The position numbers and the translations under genes were made by a program. Of a stretch of DNA of 64,000 bases, positions 1 to 7,671 are shown piece by piece; positions within the stretch are counted from its first letter, which is position 1; each line of letters starts with the position of its first letter. This DNA comes from Paenibacillus sp. FSL K6-3182 (GTDB lineage: Bacteria > Bacillota > Bacilli > Paenibacillales > Paenibacillaceae): contig NZ_CP150265.1 in the NCBI RefSeq assembly GCF_037976325.1, positions 1,793,501 through 1,857,500 on the forward strand, given 5' to 3'. The notes under the pieces were generated by a model. The model saw only the letters and a program-made list of their open reading frames with translations. It had not been told where the DNA came from and made no database searches.

Positions 1-96
1 CAATGCTGTTGCTAATGTATAAAAAGCAAAAAATAGAAAAAAGCTACTTAAACATATTTTAATGAAGTCGGCGCTCCATAATTTATTCGTATTCAT
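1..96 (-). CDS. MFS transporter, N-terminal part only (runs off the window)
   Basis: Reading the minus strand from an ATG at 96 gives 32 codons with no stop, continuing beyond the window edge. The product begins MNTNKLWSADFIKICLSS and goes on into a hydrophobic FFLFFAFYTLATAL stretch, which is the usual N-terminus and first transmembrane helix of drug-efflux-type major facilitator proteins. A GAGAGGGG ribosome-binding site lies about 8 bases upstream. It sits 29 bases downstream of the MarR gene on the same strand, so the two are probably co-transcribed and MarR controls this exporter. The family assignment rests on only 32 residues; the substrate cannot be inferred. Confidence 0.6.
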   Translation of the reverse strand, partial: MNTNKLWSADFIKICLSSFFLFFAFYTLATAL

Positions 97-125
97 TATA
101 GGTTCCCCTCTCAGATGTTCGCCGA

Positions 126-578
126 TCATTCACTCGTCTTTGTGTTTGATTCGTGGTTCAGTTCTGCGTTTTTAGTTATTTTGGCGATAAATTTTTTGAA
201 TGATTGAATTTCGTCTTCCGAAATATCGGTCAACAGCTGTGCAACAAATTTTTCTTCGATAGGTGCCAGTTCATTAGAACATGTTCTGCCATTAGCGGTT
301 AAATAAAGCAGCTGCGATCGGCGGTCATTCGGATTGGCGACACGTCGGACAAGCTCTTTTCGTTCAAGCTGGTCAACAAGCCGTGTAATGTTGGCTGGGT
401 CCTTGTCGGAGCGCTGTGCCAAATCTTTATGAGTCATGCCATCGTGCTCATCAAGATACATGAGCAGCGACCACTGTTCAGGCGTAACGTCATAATCTTG
501 AAAAAGCTGATGCAGCCGAAGGTTTAGTTTACGGCCTGTATTGCTGAGCATATAGCCTACTGATTGTATAATTTCCAT
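126..578 (-). CDS. MarR family transcriptional regulator
   Basis: A 150-residue winged-helix protein of normal MarR length. The recognition helix and wing are clear: DPANITRLVDQLERKELV followed by NPNDRRSQLLYLTANG, with the conserved DRR of the wing. I place the start at the ATG at 578 rather than the in-frame GTG nine bases further upstream, because AGGTG lies six bases before this ATG while the GTG itself overlaps that Shine-Dalgarno sequence. MarR proteins bind palindromic operators as dimers and usually release DNA on binding phenolic or drug-like ligands. The adjacent MFS gene is the likely target. Confidence 0.85.
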   Translation of the reverse strand: MEIIQSVGYMLSNTGRKLNLRLHQLFQDYDVTPEQWSLLMYLDEHDGMTHKDLAQRSDKDPANITRLVDQLERKELVRRVANPNDRRSQLLYLTANGRTCSNELAPIEEKFVAQLLTDISEDEIQSFKKFIAKITKNAELNHESNTKTSE

Positions 579-677
579 TGCTTTCACCTGCTATTTTCAT
601 TTAGTTGTTATGACAATAATACGCTTATCAACTAAATGGGTCAAGAGCTTCAATCCACAAATTTGGAATGAAGCGGT

Positions 678-1532
678 TTACAATTGATCGGAAGAGACAT
701 GATTTTGCTTGCGATATTGTTCGGGTGTAAGGTCGGTATGCAGCTTGAAAGCGCGGCTGAAATGAGAGGGATGCTTAAAACCAACATCATAACCAATGTC
801 GGTAATGGGGTGAATGGTGTTGATAAGCTCGATTTTGGCCTGATAGATTCTACGCTGCATGAGAAACTGGAAGATTGTAAATCCAGTAACCTCTTTGAAT
901 GTTTTAGCCAAATAATATTTGCTTAAGTGCAGCTCTGCTTGAATCGCCTCTAGCGTAATATCATCATTATAATGGCACTCCAAATAGGAGATGATTGCTT
1001 GAACATGGCGTTCTTTGGAGGTTGGAAAGGTTGGTTTATCCTTCAGCGGCTTCTGGCAAAGCTGATTGATCTGAATAAGAAAATCAAGCATTAAAGCTTG
1101 AAATCGCTGAATGGAGAAGCTGTCCTGAAGTACGTAAAGCTGTTCAAGCTTATGAAGACTAGCTTCTATTTCCGCTTTCTCATTGCCCCTCAGCTGCAAA
1201 CGTATATTTTGAAGCTTCTCGAAGGGCTCGAGCAGGTCCGCTGCAAATGAAGGCTGAATAAATTGCTTGAAGTAATACGGATCAAAATGTAGGATCGACC
1301 GGTGGTAAACTGCGCTTGGATCCACATGTGCCCGGTGCAGTGTCATCCCGTGCATAAGCAGCAAGTCGCCAGGCTCCAGAACATAGATGCGGTCATTAAT
1401 AAGATAGTTTACTTTGCCGCCATGGAAATAATAGATTTCGTAATGAAAGTGACTATGATAGGGAATATGAGCATTAAAATCAGAGCTGGTTCCCATTGTG
1501 AACGGTAATTTGATTTGTTGCTGCTTGCTCAT
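678..1532 (-). CDS. AraC family transcriptional regulator (cupin plus HTH)
   Basis: A protein of 284 residues with an N-terminal cupin (HFHYEIYYFHGGKVNYL, then LEPGDLLLMHG) and a C-terminal pair of helix-turn-helix motifs (LHLSKYYLAKTFKEVTG; DIGYDVGFKHPSHFSRAFK). The reading frame is open for 40 further codons upstream, but the ATG at 1532 (MSKQQQIKL) has GGAGG seven bases before it and starts the conserved protein, so I use it. The gene is divergent from the oxidoreductase at 1709 across a 176-base intergenic region, the standard position for a sugar-responsive local activator. The effector is unknown. Confidence 0.88.
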   Translation of the reverse strand: MSKQQQIKLPFTMGTSSDFNAHIPYHSHFHYEIYYFHGGKVNYLINDRIYVLEPGDLLLMHGMTLHRAHVDPSAVYHRSILHFDPYYFKQFIQPSFAADLLEPFEKLQNIRLQLRGNEKAEIEASLHKLEQLYVLQDSFSIQRFQALMLDFLIQINQLCQKPLKDKPTFPTSKERHVQAIISYLECHYNDDITLEAIQAELHLSKYYLAKTFKEVTGFTIFQFLMQRRIYQAKIELINTIHPITDIGYDVGFKHPSHFSRAFKLHTDLTPEQYRKQNHVSSDQL

Positions 1533-1708
1533 CCTTTCGCCTCCACTCATAAATACCATCATTATACACCAACCACAGTCAAATAAAAGCGTAAACAAGT
1601 TAATGCGAATGAAGCCCACTGCATCCCAAAATGCTACCATATAGGCAGGCAAAACGATTGTGAAAGCAGCTGCTATTATAACATTGTAAATAAAGGGGCG
1701 GTATTCGG

Positions 1709-2836
1709 ATGCAGATCGTTCGTTTGGGAATTATCGGACTAGGAAATATGGGCAAGGGTCATATTGGCTACTTATTAAAAGGTGAAGTCAGTGGAGTTGA
1801 AATAACCGCAGTTAGTGATTGTGTACAAGCAAATCTTGCGTGGGCAAAAGAAAAGCTTGGCGATCAAGTCGGATTATATGAGGATCCTTATGAAATGATG
1901 GACTCTGGACTTGTTGACGGAGTGCTCATTGCGACGCCGCATTTCTCCCATCCAGAGCTTTCTATTGCTTGCTTTAAGCGTGGTCTGCATGTGCTTTGCG
2001 AGAAGCCGGCAGGTGTTTATACGAAGCAGGTTCGCGAGATGAATGACGCAGCCAGCCAAACAAATGTGAAATTCAGCATGATGTATAACCAACGGACAAA
2101 CCCGATATACGTGAAGCTGAAAGAATTGATAGATAACGGTGAGCTAGGTGAAATAAGAAGAACCAATTGGATTATAACCAATTGGTATCGCTCTCAAAGC
2201 TATTATGATTCCGGTACTTGGCGTGCAACTTGGGCTGGTGAAGGCGGCGGAGTGCTGCTAAACCAAGATCCGCATCAACTCGATTTGTGGCAATGGACGA
2301 TCAGTATGATGCCAAAGCGCGTCCGTGCTTTCTGCTACTTCGGCAAGCATCGTGACATCGAGGTTGAGGATGATGTAACCGCATTCGTAGAGTACGAGAA
2401 CGGAGCTACTGGAGTGTTCGTGACTACGACTGGCGAAGCGCCAGGCACGAACAGACTGGAAGTGAGCGGTGATCGCGGTAAAATTGTAATTGAAAATAAC
2501 CAATTAACATTCTGGCGTCTAACCGTTCCTGAGCCGGAATTCAACAAGCAGTTCAAAGGCGGCTTCGGTCAGCCGGAATGTTGGAAATGTGAAATTCCGA
2601 TTCATGGCAGCAACCCTGATCATAAAGGCATTACACAAAACTGGGTGAATGCGATTCTCTTCAATGAACCATTGATTGCTCCAGGTGAGGAAGGCATCAA
2701 AGGGCTTATGCTCTCGAATGCGATGCTGCTATCGACATGGACGGATGGCTGGGTAGATTTGCCGATTGATGAGGAGTTGTTCTATAAGCATCTGCAAGAG
2801 AAAATCGCAAGCTCAGCCTATCAGAAGGAGGACTAG
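1709..2836 (+). CDS. Gfo/Idh/MocA family NAD(P)-dependent oxidoreductase
   Basis: A 375-residue oxidoreductase. The N-terminal Rossmann fold shows GIIGLGNMGKGH near residues 7-18, and the family's EKP motif appears as HVLCEKPAGVYT, whose Lys is normally catalytic. The C-terminal half is the usual alpha/beta domain, including GGGVLLNQDPHQLDLWQW. Members oxidise or reduce hydroxyl groups of sugars, inositols or sugar acids. AAAGGGGCGG precedes the ATG. The next gene follows after four bases, so the two form an operon divergent from the AraC regulator. The substrate is not predictable from sequence. Confidence 0.87.
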   Translation: MQIVRLGIIGLGNMGKGHIGYLLKGEVSGVEITAVSDCVQANLAWAKEKLGDQVGLYEDPYEMMDSGLVDGVLIATPHFSHPELSIACFKRGLHVLCEKPAGVYTKQVREMNDAASQTNVKFSMMYNQRTNPIYVKLKELIDNGELGEIRRTNWIITNWYRSQSYYDSGTWRATWAGEGGGVLLNQDPHQLDLWQWTISMMPKRVRAFCYFGKHRDIEVEDDVTAFVEYENGATGVFVTTTGEAPGTNRLEVSGDRGKIVIENNQLTFWRLTVPEPEFNKQFKGGFGQPECWKCEIPIHGSNPDHKGITQNWVNAILFNEPLIAPGEEGIKGLMLSNAMLLSTWTDGWVDLPIDEELFYKHLQEKIASSAYQKED

Positions 2837-2840
2837 ATCG

Positions 2841-3914
2841 ATGAGTAATGCAGATGGCATGAAATATGCGCCAAAGGGAAAGCCGAATAGAGTAGTTGAG
2901 GATGGGCAATTCGTAATCGCCGCTGTTAGTCTTGATCACGGTCATATTTATGGCATGTGCAACGGACTTGTGGAAGCGGGCGCCACTTTAAAATGGGTAT
3001 ACGACGCTGACCACGCTAAGGTTGAAGCATTTATCCGTCAATATCCGCAGGTGCGGGCAGCGGAGTCGGAAGAGCAGGTGCTCTCCGATGATGAGGTGCA
3101 GCTGGTTGTAGCTGCAGCGGTAACATCGGAGCGCGGACCGCTAGGCGTTCGCGTCATGCAGAGCGGCAAACATTATTTTACCGATAAAGCGCCATTTACA
3201 ACGCTTGAACAGCTCGCGGACGCTCGCGCTGCATACGCAGATACAGGAAAAAAATACGCAGTATATTACAGCGAGAGATTGCATGTGGAATGCGCAGTTT
3301 ATGCGGGTCAATTGATCGAACAAGGTGCAATTGGACGTGTTGTTCAAGTCATTGGACTAGGGCCGCATCGTTTGAACGCTGCCTCCCGCCCGTCATGGTT
3401 TTTTGAGAAGGAAAAGTATGGCGGCATCATTTGTGATATCGGATCGCATCAAATTGAACAATTTCTATATTTTACAGGCAATCAGAATGCCAATGTTGTA
3501 AACAGCAAGGTGGCCAACTATGCCAATAAGGAGTATCCAGAACTTGAGGATTTTGGAGATATGACGCTTGTTGGCGAGAATGGGGCAACCGGCTACTTCC
3601 GTGTCGATTGGCTAACACCAAGCGGTCTTGGAACATGGGGCGACGGTCGTACTATGATTCTCGGAACTGAAGGCTACATTGAGATGAGGAAGTACATTGA
3701 TATCGCTAAAGATAAGGACGGAGACCAGCTTTATTTAGTAAATGCAGATGGCGAGCAGCATATTCAGCTTCGCGGCAAAGTCGGCTTCCCTTATTTTGGC
3801 CAGCTCATTCTCGATTGCTTGAACGGTACTGAGCTTGCTATGACGCAGGAGCATGCATTCAAAGCTGCTGAGCTGTCGCTTCTTGCTCAGAAGCATGCGA
3901 CAAAAGTGGAGTAG
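2841..3914 (+). CDS. Gfo/Idh/MocA-like oxidoreductase with degenerate cofactor motifs
   Basis: A 357-residue protein starting at the ATG at 2841, which has AAGGAGG eleven bases upstream; the frame is open further upstream inside the preceding gene but without a start signal. The fold is Gfo/Idh/MocA-like, but the glycine-rich NAD loop is replaced by AAVSLDHGHIYG and the EKP motif by TDKAPF. The second half has the typical GGIICDIGSHQIEQFLYF segment. It is coupled four bases behind a canonical family member. It may bind cofactor differently, or form a heteromeric partner of the first enzyme; this is inference. Confidence 0.78.
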   Translation: MSNADGMKYAPKGKPNRVVEDGQFVIAAVSLDHGHIYGMCNGLVEAGATLKWVYDADHAKVEAFIRQYPQVRAAESEEQVLSDDEVQLVVAAAVTSERGPLGVRVMQSGKHYFTDKAPFTTLEQLADARAAYADTGKKYAVYYSERLHVECAVYAGQLIEQGAIGRVVQVIGLGPHRLNAASRPSWFFEKEKYGGIICDIGSHQIEQFLYFTGNQNANVVNSKVANYANKEYPELEDFGDMTLVGENGATGYFRVDWLTPSGLGTWGDGRTMILGTEGYIEMRKYIDIAKDKDGDQLYLVNADGEQHIQLRGKVGFPYFGQLILDCLNGTELAMTQEHAFKAAELSLLAQKHATKVE

Positions 3915-3937
3915 AAATGTTTGCTGCTAATAGGTAG

Positions 3938-3967
3938 TTGCTTTTTTGCTCGTACTCAGTATAAAAT
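3938..3967 (+). promoter_or_regulatory. Sigma-A-type promoter before the UMP-kinase leader
   Basis: TTGCTT at 3938-3943 and TATAAA at 3960-3965 are separated by 16 bases; TAAAAT at 3962-3967 is an alternative -10. Transcription would begin a few bases before the leader ORF at 4001. Confidence 0.5.
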
Positions 3968-3993
3968 ATGTGAGAATTAATAAATGGAAGGAG

Positions 3994-4052
3994 TGGGAAT
4001 ATGAGGATCAAGCGCAGGGTTACGTTTATCAATTGTATTTTTCATATTCCCA
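3994..4052 (+). promoter_or_regulatory. Leader hairpin masking the leader-peptide start
   Basis: TGGGAATATGA at 3994-4004 is an exact reverse complement of TCATATTCCCA at 4042-4052. The stem would sequester the start codon and the end of the ribosome-binding site of the 22-codon leader unless a ribosome is translating it. Confidence 0.5.
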
Positions 4053-4069
4053 TTTCACTTTTACACTAA
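4001..4069 (+). CDS. Putative 22-residue leader peptide upstream of the UMP-kinase paralogue
   Basis: A small ORF with ATG at 4001 and TAA at 4067-4069, preceded by AAGGAG at 3988-3993. Its product starts MRIKRRVTFINC and ends HIPISLLH. Two features suggest a regulatory leader rather than a chance ORF. Its stop codon lies inside the 5' arm of the terminator at 4063-4097. Its Shine-Dalgarno and start region (3994-4004) is perfectly complementary to its own codons 14-18 (4042-4052). Ribosome position on this ORF would therefore decide whether the terminator forms, as in attenuators of inducible resistance genes. There is no run of a single regulatory amino acid. Confidence 0.5.
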   Translation: MRIKRRVTFINCIFHIPISLLH

Positions 4070-4097
4070 AGCATCTATTGCTTTAGTGTTTTTTTTT
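4063..4097 (+). terminator. Intrinsic terminator in the UMP-kinase leader (attenuator candidate)
   Basis: An 11-base-pair perfect stem, ACACTAAAGCA at 4063-4073 with TGCTTTAGTGT at 4079-4089, a five-base loop, and nine consecutive T residues. It lies between the promoter and the kinase start codon, 23 bases before the ATG, so it must be read through for the kinase to be expressed. Confidence 0.8.
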
Positions 4098-4120
4098 ATC
4101 CTATGGAGGTGTAACGGCGA

Positions 4121-4852
4121 ATGAGGTACAAGAGAGTTCTTATTAAGCTTAGCGGCGGGGCAGTTGCAGGAAATGCTGAATTCGGTTTTGAGCCTGAACG
4201 GTTAAATTACATTGCGAATGAAATTATATCGGTGGTCCGTTTAGGTGTTGAGGTGTCGCTCGTTATTGGCGGGGGGAATATATTTCGCGGCAATATGGCA
4301 GAAAGCTGGGGAATCGAAAGGGCGGAAGCAGACAACATCGGCACACTTGCAACCGTCATTAATAGTTTGATGCTTCGCGGGGTTCTGAAAGCTAAAACAG
4401 ACAAAGAAGTACGCGTCATGACAGCGATACCGATTACTTCGGTCGCCGAGCCATACATCAGACTGCGTGCAATCCACCATTTGGAGCAAGGCTATATCGT
4501 CATATTTGCCGGAGGCAACGGTCAACCCTACGTGACAACGGATTATCCTTCGGTACAAAGGGCCATTGAAGTGAATAGCGAGGCGCTTCTGGTTGCAAAA
4601 CAAGGCGTAGATGGCATTTTTAATGCCGATCCTAAATACGATGCCGATGCGAAGCGGTTCAAATCTCTTCATTACAATGATGTTTTGCAATATAATTTGA
4701 AGGTAATGGATCAGTCAGCCTTTATATTGGCTAGAGACTATCATTTGCCTATGCATGTGTTCAACTTCGACAAGCCCGGATCCATGAAAGAAATTTGTGA
4801 AGGCGGAAACAATGGAACCATCATTAGTGGTGAATCTGTTCTTGCCTACTAA
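4121..4852 (+). CDS. UMP kinase paralogue (amino acid kinase family)
   Basis: A 243-residue protein clearly of the bacterial UMP kinase fold: YKRVLIKLSGGAVAG, VSLVIGGGNIFRG, AEPYIRLRAIHHLEQG and LKVMDQSAFILA are recognisable. UMP kinase phosphorylates UMP to UDP. It is diverged where the housekeeping enzyme is nearly invariant: LSGG instead of LSGE, GNGQPYVTTDYPSVQRA in place of the usual GTGNPYFTTDTAAALRA, and KQGVDGIFNADP for the TKVDGVYDADP loop. It stands alone behind an attenuator, not in the tsf-pyrH-frr cluster. I infer an accessory or resistance paralogue, not the essential pyrH. GGAGG lies eleven bases before the ATG. Confidence 0.82.
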   Translation: MRYKRVLIKLSGGAVAGNAEFGFEPERLNYIANEIISVVRLGVEVSLVIGGGNIFRGNMAESWGIERAEADNIGTLATVINSLMLRGVLKAKTDKEVRVMTAIPITSVAEPYIRLRAIHHLEQGYIVIFAGGNGQPYVTTDYPSVQRAIEVNSEALLVAKQGVDGIFNADPKYDADAKRFKSLHYNDVLQYNLKVMDQSAFILARDYHLPMHVFNFDKPGSMKEICEGGNNGTIISGESVLAY

Positions 4853-4867
4853 TAACTGTTGAAATAA

Positions 4868-4935
4868 AAAGGACTGCTTATAAAGGTACTCCCGTTTAAT
4901 GAAAGCCGGGAAATGTACTTTTTAAGCAGTCCTTT
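4868..4935 (+). terminator. Long hairpin terminator after the UMP-kinase paralogue
   Basis: AAAGGACTGCTTA at 4868-4880 pairs with TAAGCAGTCCTTT at 4923-4935. Inside it GTAC (4886-4889, 4915-4918) and CCCG/CGGG (4891-4894, 4907-4910) extend the structure. It is preceded by an A-run and followed by a T-rich stretch, so it can act on both strands. Confidence 0.65.
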
Positions 4936-5061
4936 GATGTTTTTAGGAGTCGGGAATTTTATAAAGACCTTATTCAACATCATAACAGAGCTGTAATTAT
5001 AAGTCTATATTTTTGAATGATAATATGTAAAAATTTGATTATCTTGGATGGGAGGTACAGC

Positions 5062-5964
5062 ATGAACCTACAATCATTATTTTCTGAACCTATTATGTCA
5101 CAGTCCACTCTGGGTGGCTTTGCTAGTGACGTGTTTCTAGTCATCACGGAAGCAGGGGAATACGTTGTTCGATCATCCGGCGTAGATGAGACCGTTGATG
5201 CTCCTTTTGTATGGGCATGCAGCAATTTGTTCGGGAAACAATTAAGCGAGACGTTTGATATGGAGATTATTAATCAATATCTTTCACGATTGACAAGCAA
5301 TATCGCTATTCCCAGTGTGCTTGGCAAGGCCGTGATCGATGGAAGACAAGTGATTTCGGTTGAAAAAATAAACGGAATTCCATTGTCATTTCAAAATAAA
5401 TCCGCGATGCTGATGGAGGATTTCGGCAGGTCGATTGCGGAGATCCATTCCCATAAAGTTAAGGAATGGGGTTCTCTAAATGGATCAGTTCGGCATGCAT
5501 TGGCTGATTTCCCTCAGAAGCTAGCAGATGCATTAAGGGTGTTGGCCGCTCGTTATTACAAGGAAAATACGGCAATCTATGAATCTCTTAATTACTACTG
5601 TTCATTAGCTGAAAATATGCCGGTACCGGAGTATGCCGCATGCATCATGCTCGATATGGATCCGAGACAGTTTCTATCAAATGGAGAACGTGTTAGCGCA
5701 ATCGTTGATACAGAAGCGTATGTGCTTGGTCCTCGTGAAATGGATTTAATAGCGATTGAATGTTCATTGGATGAAGCGGGAGCTCATTATTTCCGCAAAG
5801 GTTATGCTGAAGTGCTGCCTTTCCCTGATTTATTACAGGTGCGTGAATTGTACCGATATTTCTTCTGCTTACTCGAAATTAAGGGGCCGGCTTTTGACTA
5901 TCACAAATGGATGTCCTTTCCTCAACTATTCGGGAACTTTAGGAACGCAGAAGGGTCTTCTTAA
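5062..5964 (+). CDS. APH-like phosphotransferase family protein
   Basis: A 300-residue protein with the outline of the aminoglycoside/choline kinase fold. An N-lobe is followed by GRSIAEIHSHK (the helix before the catalytic loop), a catalytic-loop-like CIMLDMDPRQFLSNG and a DFG-equivalent SAIVDTEAYVLGPREMDLIAIE. The usual HxDxxxxN is altered: the His position is Leu-Asp-Met-Asp and the Asn is not evident, so it may phosphorylate an unusual substrate or be a pseudokinase. The ATG at 5062 has GGGAGG seven bases upstream, preferred over the upstream in-frame start at 5017. It is followed after 16 bases by the sigma factor, indicating one transcript. Confidence 0.72.
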   Translation: MNLQSLFSEPIMSQSTLGGFASDVFLVITEAGEYVVRSSGVDETVDAPFVWACSNLFGKQLSETFDMEIINQYLSRLTSNIAIPSVLGKAVIDGRQVISVEKINGIPLSFQNKSAMLMEDFGRSIAEIHSHKVKEWGSLNGSVRHALADFPQKLADALRVLAARYYKENTAIYESLNYYCSLAENMPVPEYAACIMLDMDPRQFLSNGERVSAIVDTEAYVLGPREMDLIAIECSLDEAGAHYFRKGYAEVLPFPDLLQVRELYRYFFCLLEIKGPAFDYHKWMSFPQLFGNFRNAEGSS

Positions 5965-5980
5965 TTAGAGAGGTGATGAG

Positions 5981-6535
5981 GTGGAGCTCGAATATGTGAA
6001 GTATTTGGCAAAAGGATTTGAAACGGATGCCGTATTGATTGATTTGATGAATGCACATGGCAACGACGTTTGGAATTTTGCATTCTTTTTAATTCGGAAT
6101 GCCGATGCGGCAGATGACATTTGTCAGGATGTTTTTTTGACAGTATATGAGAAGCTGCATACATTTCGAGGCGAAGCCAGTATGAAGAGCTGGCTGCTTG
6201 CCATTACACGAAACAAAACGTATAAGTACAAAAGAAGTGCTTATTTTTCTAAGGTCATTGTGATGGATTTCGTAACAAGAAGGGAAACATCCAGATCAGC
6301 GGAAGCAGAAGTTTTTGACCTTATGGAAACCAAATATATTTGGAACACCGTTATGAAGCTTCCGCTGCGCTACCGAGAAGTCCTCATACTGGAAATTCAT
6401 TATCAATTATCCATGCAAGAAATGGCAAGTTTGCTGCAAATAGCGGAAGGGACGGTTAAATCGAGGCTGCACCGCGCACGCAAAAAAATGACAAGTTTAC
6501 TGCAAAGTGATTCAAAAGGAGGAAACATCATATGA
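5981..6535 (+). CDS. ECF-type RNA polymerase sigma factor
   Basis: A 184-residue sigma-70 family protein. Region 2 is seen as VWNFAFFLIRNADAADDICQ followed by DVFLTVYEKLHTFRGEASMKSWL (core binding and -10 recognition). Region 4 is LPLRYREVLILEIHYQLSMQEMA then LLQIAEGTVKSRLHRARKKM (-35 recognition helix-turn-helix). The start is a GTG with AGAGGTGATGAG just before it. Its stop overlaps the next gene's start as ATGA, the usual coupling of ECF sigma factors to their anti-sigma proteins. The cognate promoter motif could not be identified in this window. Confidence 0.9.
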   Translation: MELEYVKYLAKGFETDAVLIDLMNAHGNDVWNFAFFLIRNADAADDICQDVFLTVYEKLHTFRGEASMKSWLLAITRNKTYKYKRSAYFSKVIVMDFVTRRETSRSAEAEVFDLMETKYIWNTVMKLPLRYREVLILEIHYQLSMQEMASLLQIAEGTVKSRLHRARKKMTSLLQSDSKGGNII

Positions 6536-7551
6536 AGGAGCCAGAACAGTGGGAAGAAGCGCTTAGCCGCTCCCCGTTTGTGAATCCTCGCTTCACTGAG
6601 CAATTGAAGGAGAAAATTGTTTATAGGGCCAATGATAAACCGAAGAAAAAGTCTTATATTGCTCGTCTGGGAGCACTGAGTGCAATCGCAGCCGTCCTTG
6701 TCTATATTCTGTTTGTCACAGATTTGAGCAAGCTGTTTACGAGCCCTTCACAAATCGTCGGAACAAATGGAAGCGGCAGGGTAGCGGAGATTCGAACGGA
6801 ATACAGGAAGAACGGCCAAATGATATTTCAAATATTTCCTGAAGAGAATGTGGTTGCAGGTGTCATGCAAGGCTATGTTCTCCATTTCACGCAGCCCATT
6901 GATGTTTTTCTTGGCAAAAACATTTCTATTGAAGGTTATCATGCGCAATCGGGAAAACGGTTGACCGTTATGTCCCCTGTGACCATTACAGAGCCGAGCT
7001 CAGGGTATGAGACGTTGGAACGTTTTACAACCAGCTTTAGCCTGCCGCTGGGCGGAACATGGACATTCGAGGTCAAGCTGAATGAACAATTTTACGGTGA
7101 CTTTGTTTTGGCAGTGCAGGAGCCTTCGCCATGGATAAGCACATCTACGTTCAAATTGCCTTATACAGGCAACGATGGAATGCCTCACAACTATGTGCTT
7201 GCTGGCGAGAAAGACAAGGTTGGATTTCTTGTAGGCCCTTATCAAAATGAGCAAGGATTGATCCTCGACGAGCAGCCGATTGTTGCGGGGAAAGGAAATA
7301 AGTACATGTGGTATTTCTGGGGGAGCAAGAAGGAACTCACGGGCAGCTTTAACGTTATGGGCGTAAAAGAAGGCACCACGCAGGAGATTGAAGTTTTCTC
7401 TGCGCGCAGTGTGGGCTCTCCGCTGAATGGGGCAGACGCTGTTATTCCATCATCGATGGTACTGCCCGAAGCCGGCATGTGGCGGCTAAACGTATACATT
7501 CAAGATAAGTTATTTAGCAGTATTACTATTCAGGTGGAATCGGCGAGCTGA
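6532..7551 (+). CDS. Membrane-anchored anti-sigma-factor-like protein
   Basis: A 339-residue protein of which about 43 residues are cytoplasmic. A single transmembrane helix follows (around residues 44-62, LGALSAIAAVLVYILFV), then a long extracellular part. There is no HxxxCxxC zinc motif in the N-terminal segment, so it is not a ZAS-type anti-sigma factor. Assignment as anti-sigma protein depends on the ATGA overlap with the ECF sigma gene and on the topology. The extracellular domain looks like two beta-rich sandwich repeats (TWTFEVKLNEQFYG; MWRLNVYIQDKLFSS) and could sense an envelope ligand; that is inference. Confidence 0.65.
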   Translation: MKEPEQWEEALSRSPFVNPRFTEQLKEKIVYRANDKPKKKSYIARLGALSAIAAVLVYILFVTDLSKLFTSPSQIVGTNGSGRVAEIRTEYRKNGQMIFQIFPEENVVAGVMQGYVLHFTQPIDVFLGKNISIEGYHAQSGKRLTVMSPVTITEPSSGYETLERFTTSFSLPLGGTWTFEVKLNEQFYGDFVLAVQEPSPWISTSTFKLPYTGNDGMPHNYVLAGEKDKVGFLVGPYQNEQGLILDEQPIVAGKGNKYMWYFWGSKKELTGSFNVMGVKEGTTQEIEVFSARSVGSPLNGADAVIPSSMVLPEAGMWRLNVYIQDKLFSSITIQVESAS

Positions 7552-7572
7552 TATTCATTATTTTAAAACGAG

Positions 7573-7597
7573 AAGGCTGCCATTAGGCAGCCTTTTT
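7573..7597 (+). terminator. Intrinsic terminator after the anti-sigma gene
   Basis: AAGGCTGCC at 7573-7581 pairs with GGCAGCCTT at 7586-7594 around a four-base loop, followed by a T-run. It closes the APH/sigma/anti-sigma operon. Confidence 0.85.
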
Positions 7598-7606
7598 AGT
7601 AAACTA

Positions 7607-7635
7607 TTTACATAAGAACGTATGTGCGGTAAATT
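7607..7635 (+). promoter_or_regulatory. Putative sigma-A promoter for the UvrA-like operon
   Basis: TTTACA at 7607-7612 and TAAATT at 7630-7635, spaced by 17 bases, lie just after the preceding terminator and about 36 bases before the chosen start codon. Confidence 0.45.
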
Positions 7636-7671
7636 ATGGGTATGAGATCTATGCCAGAATGGAGTGCATGC

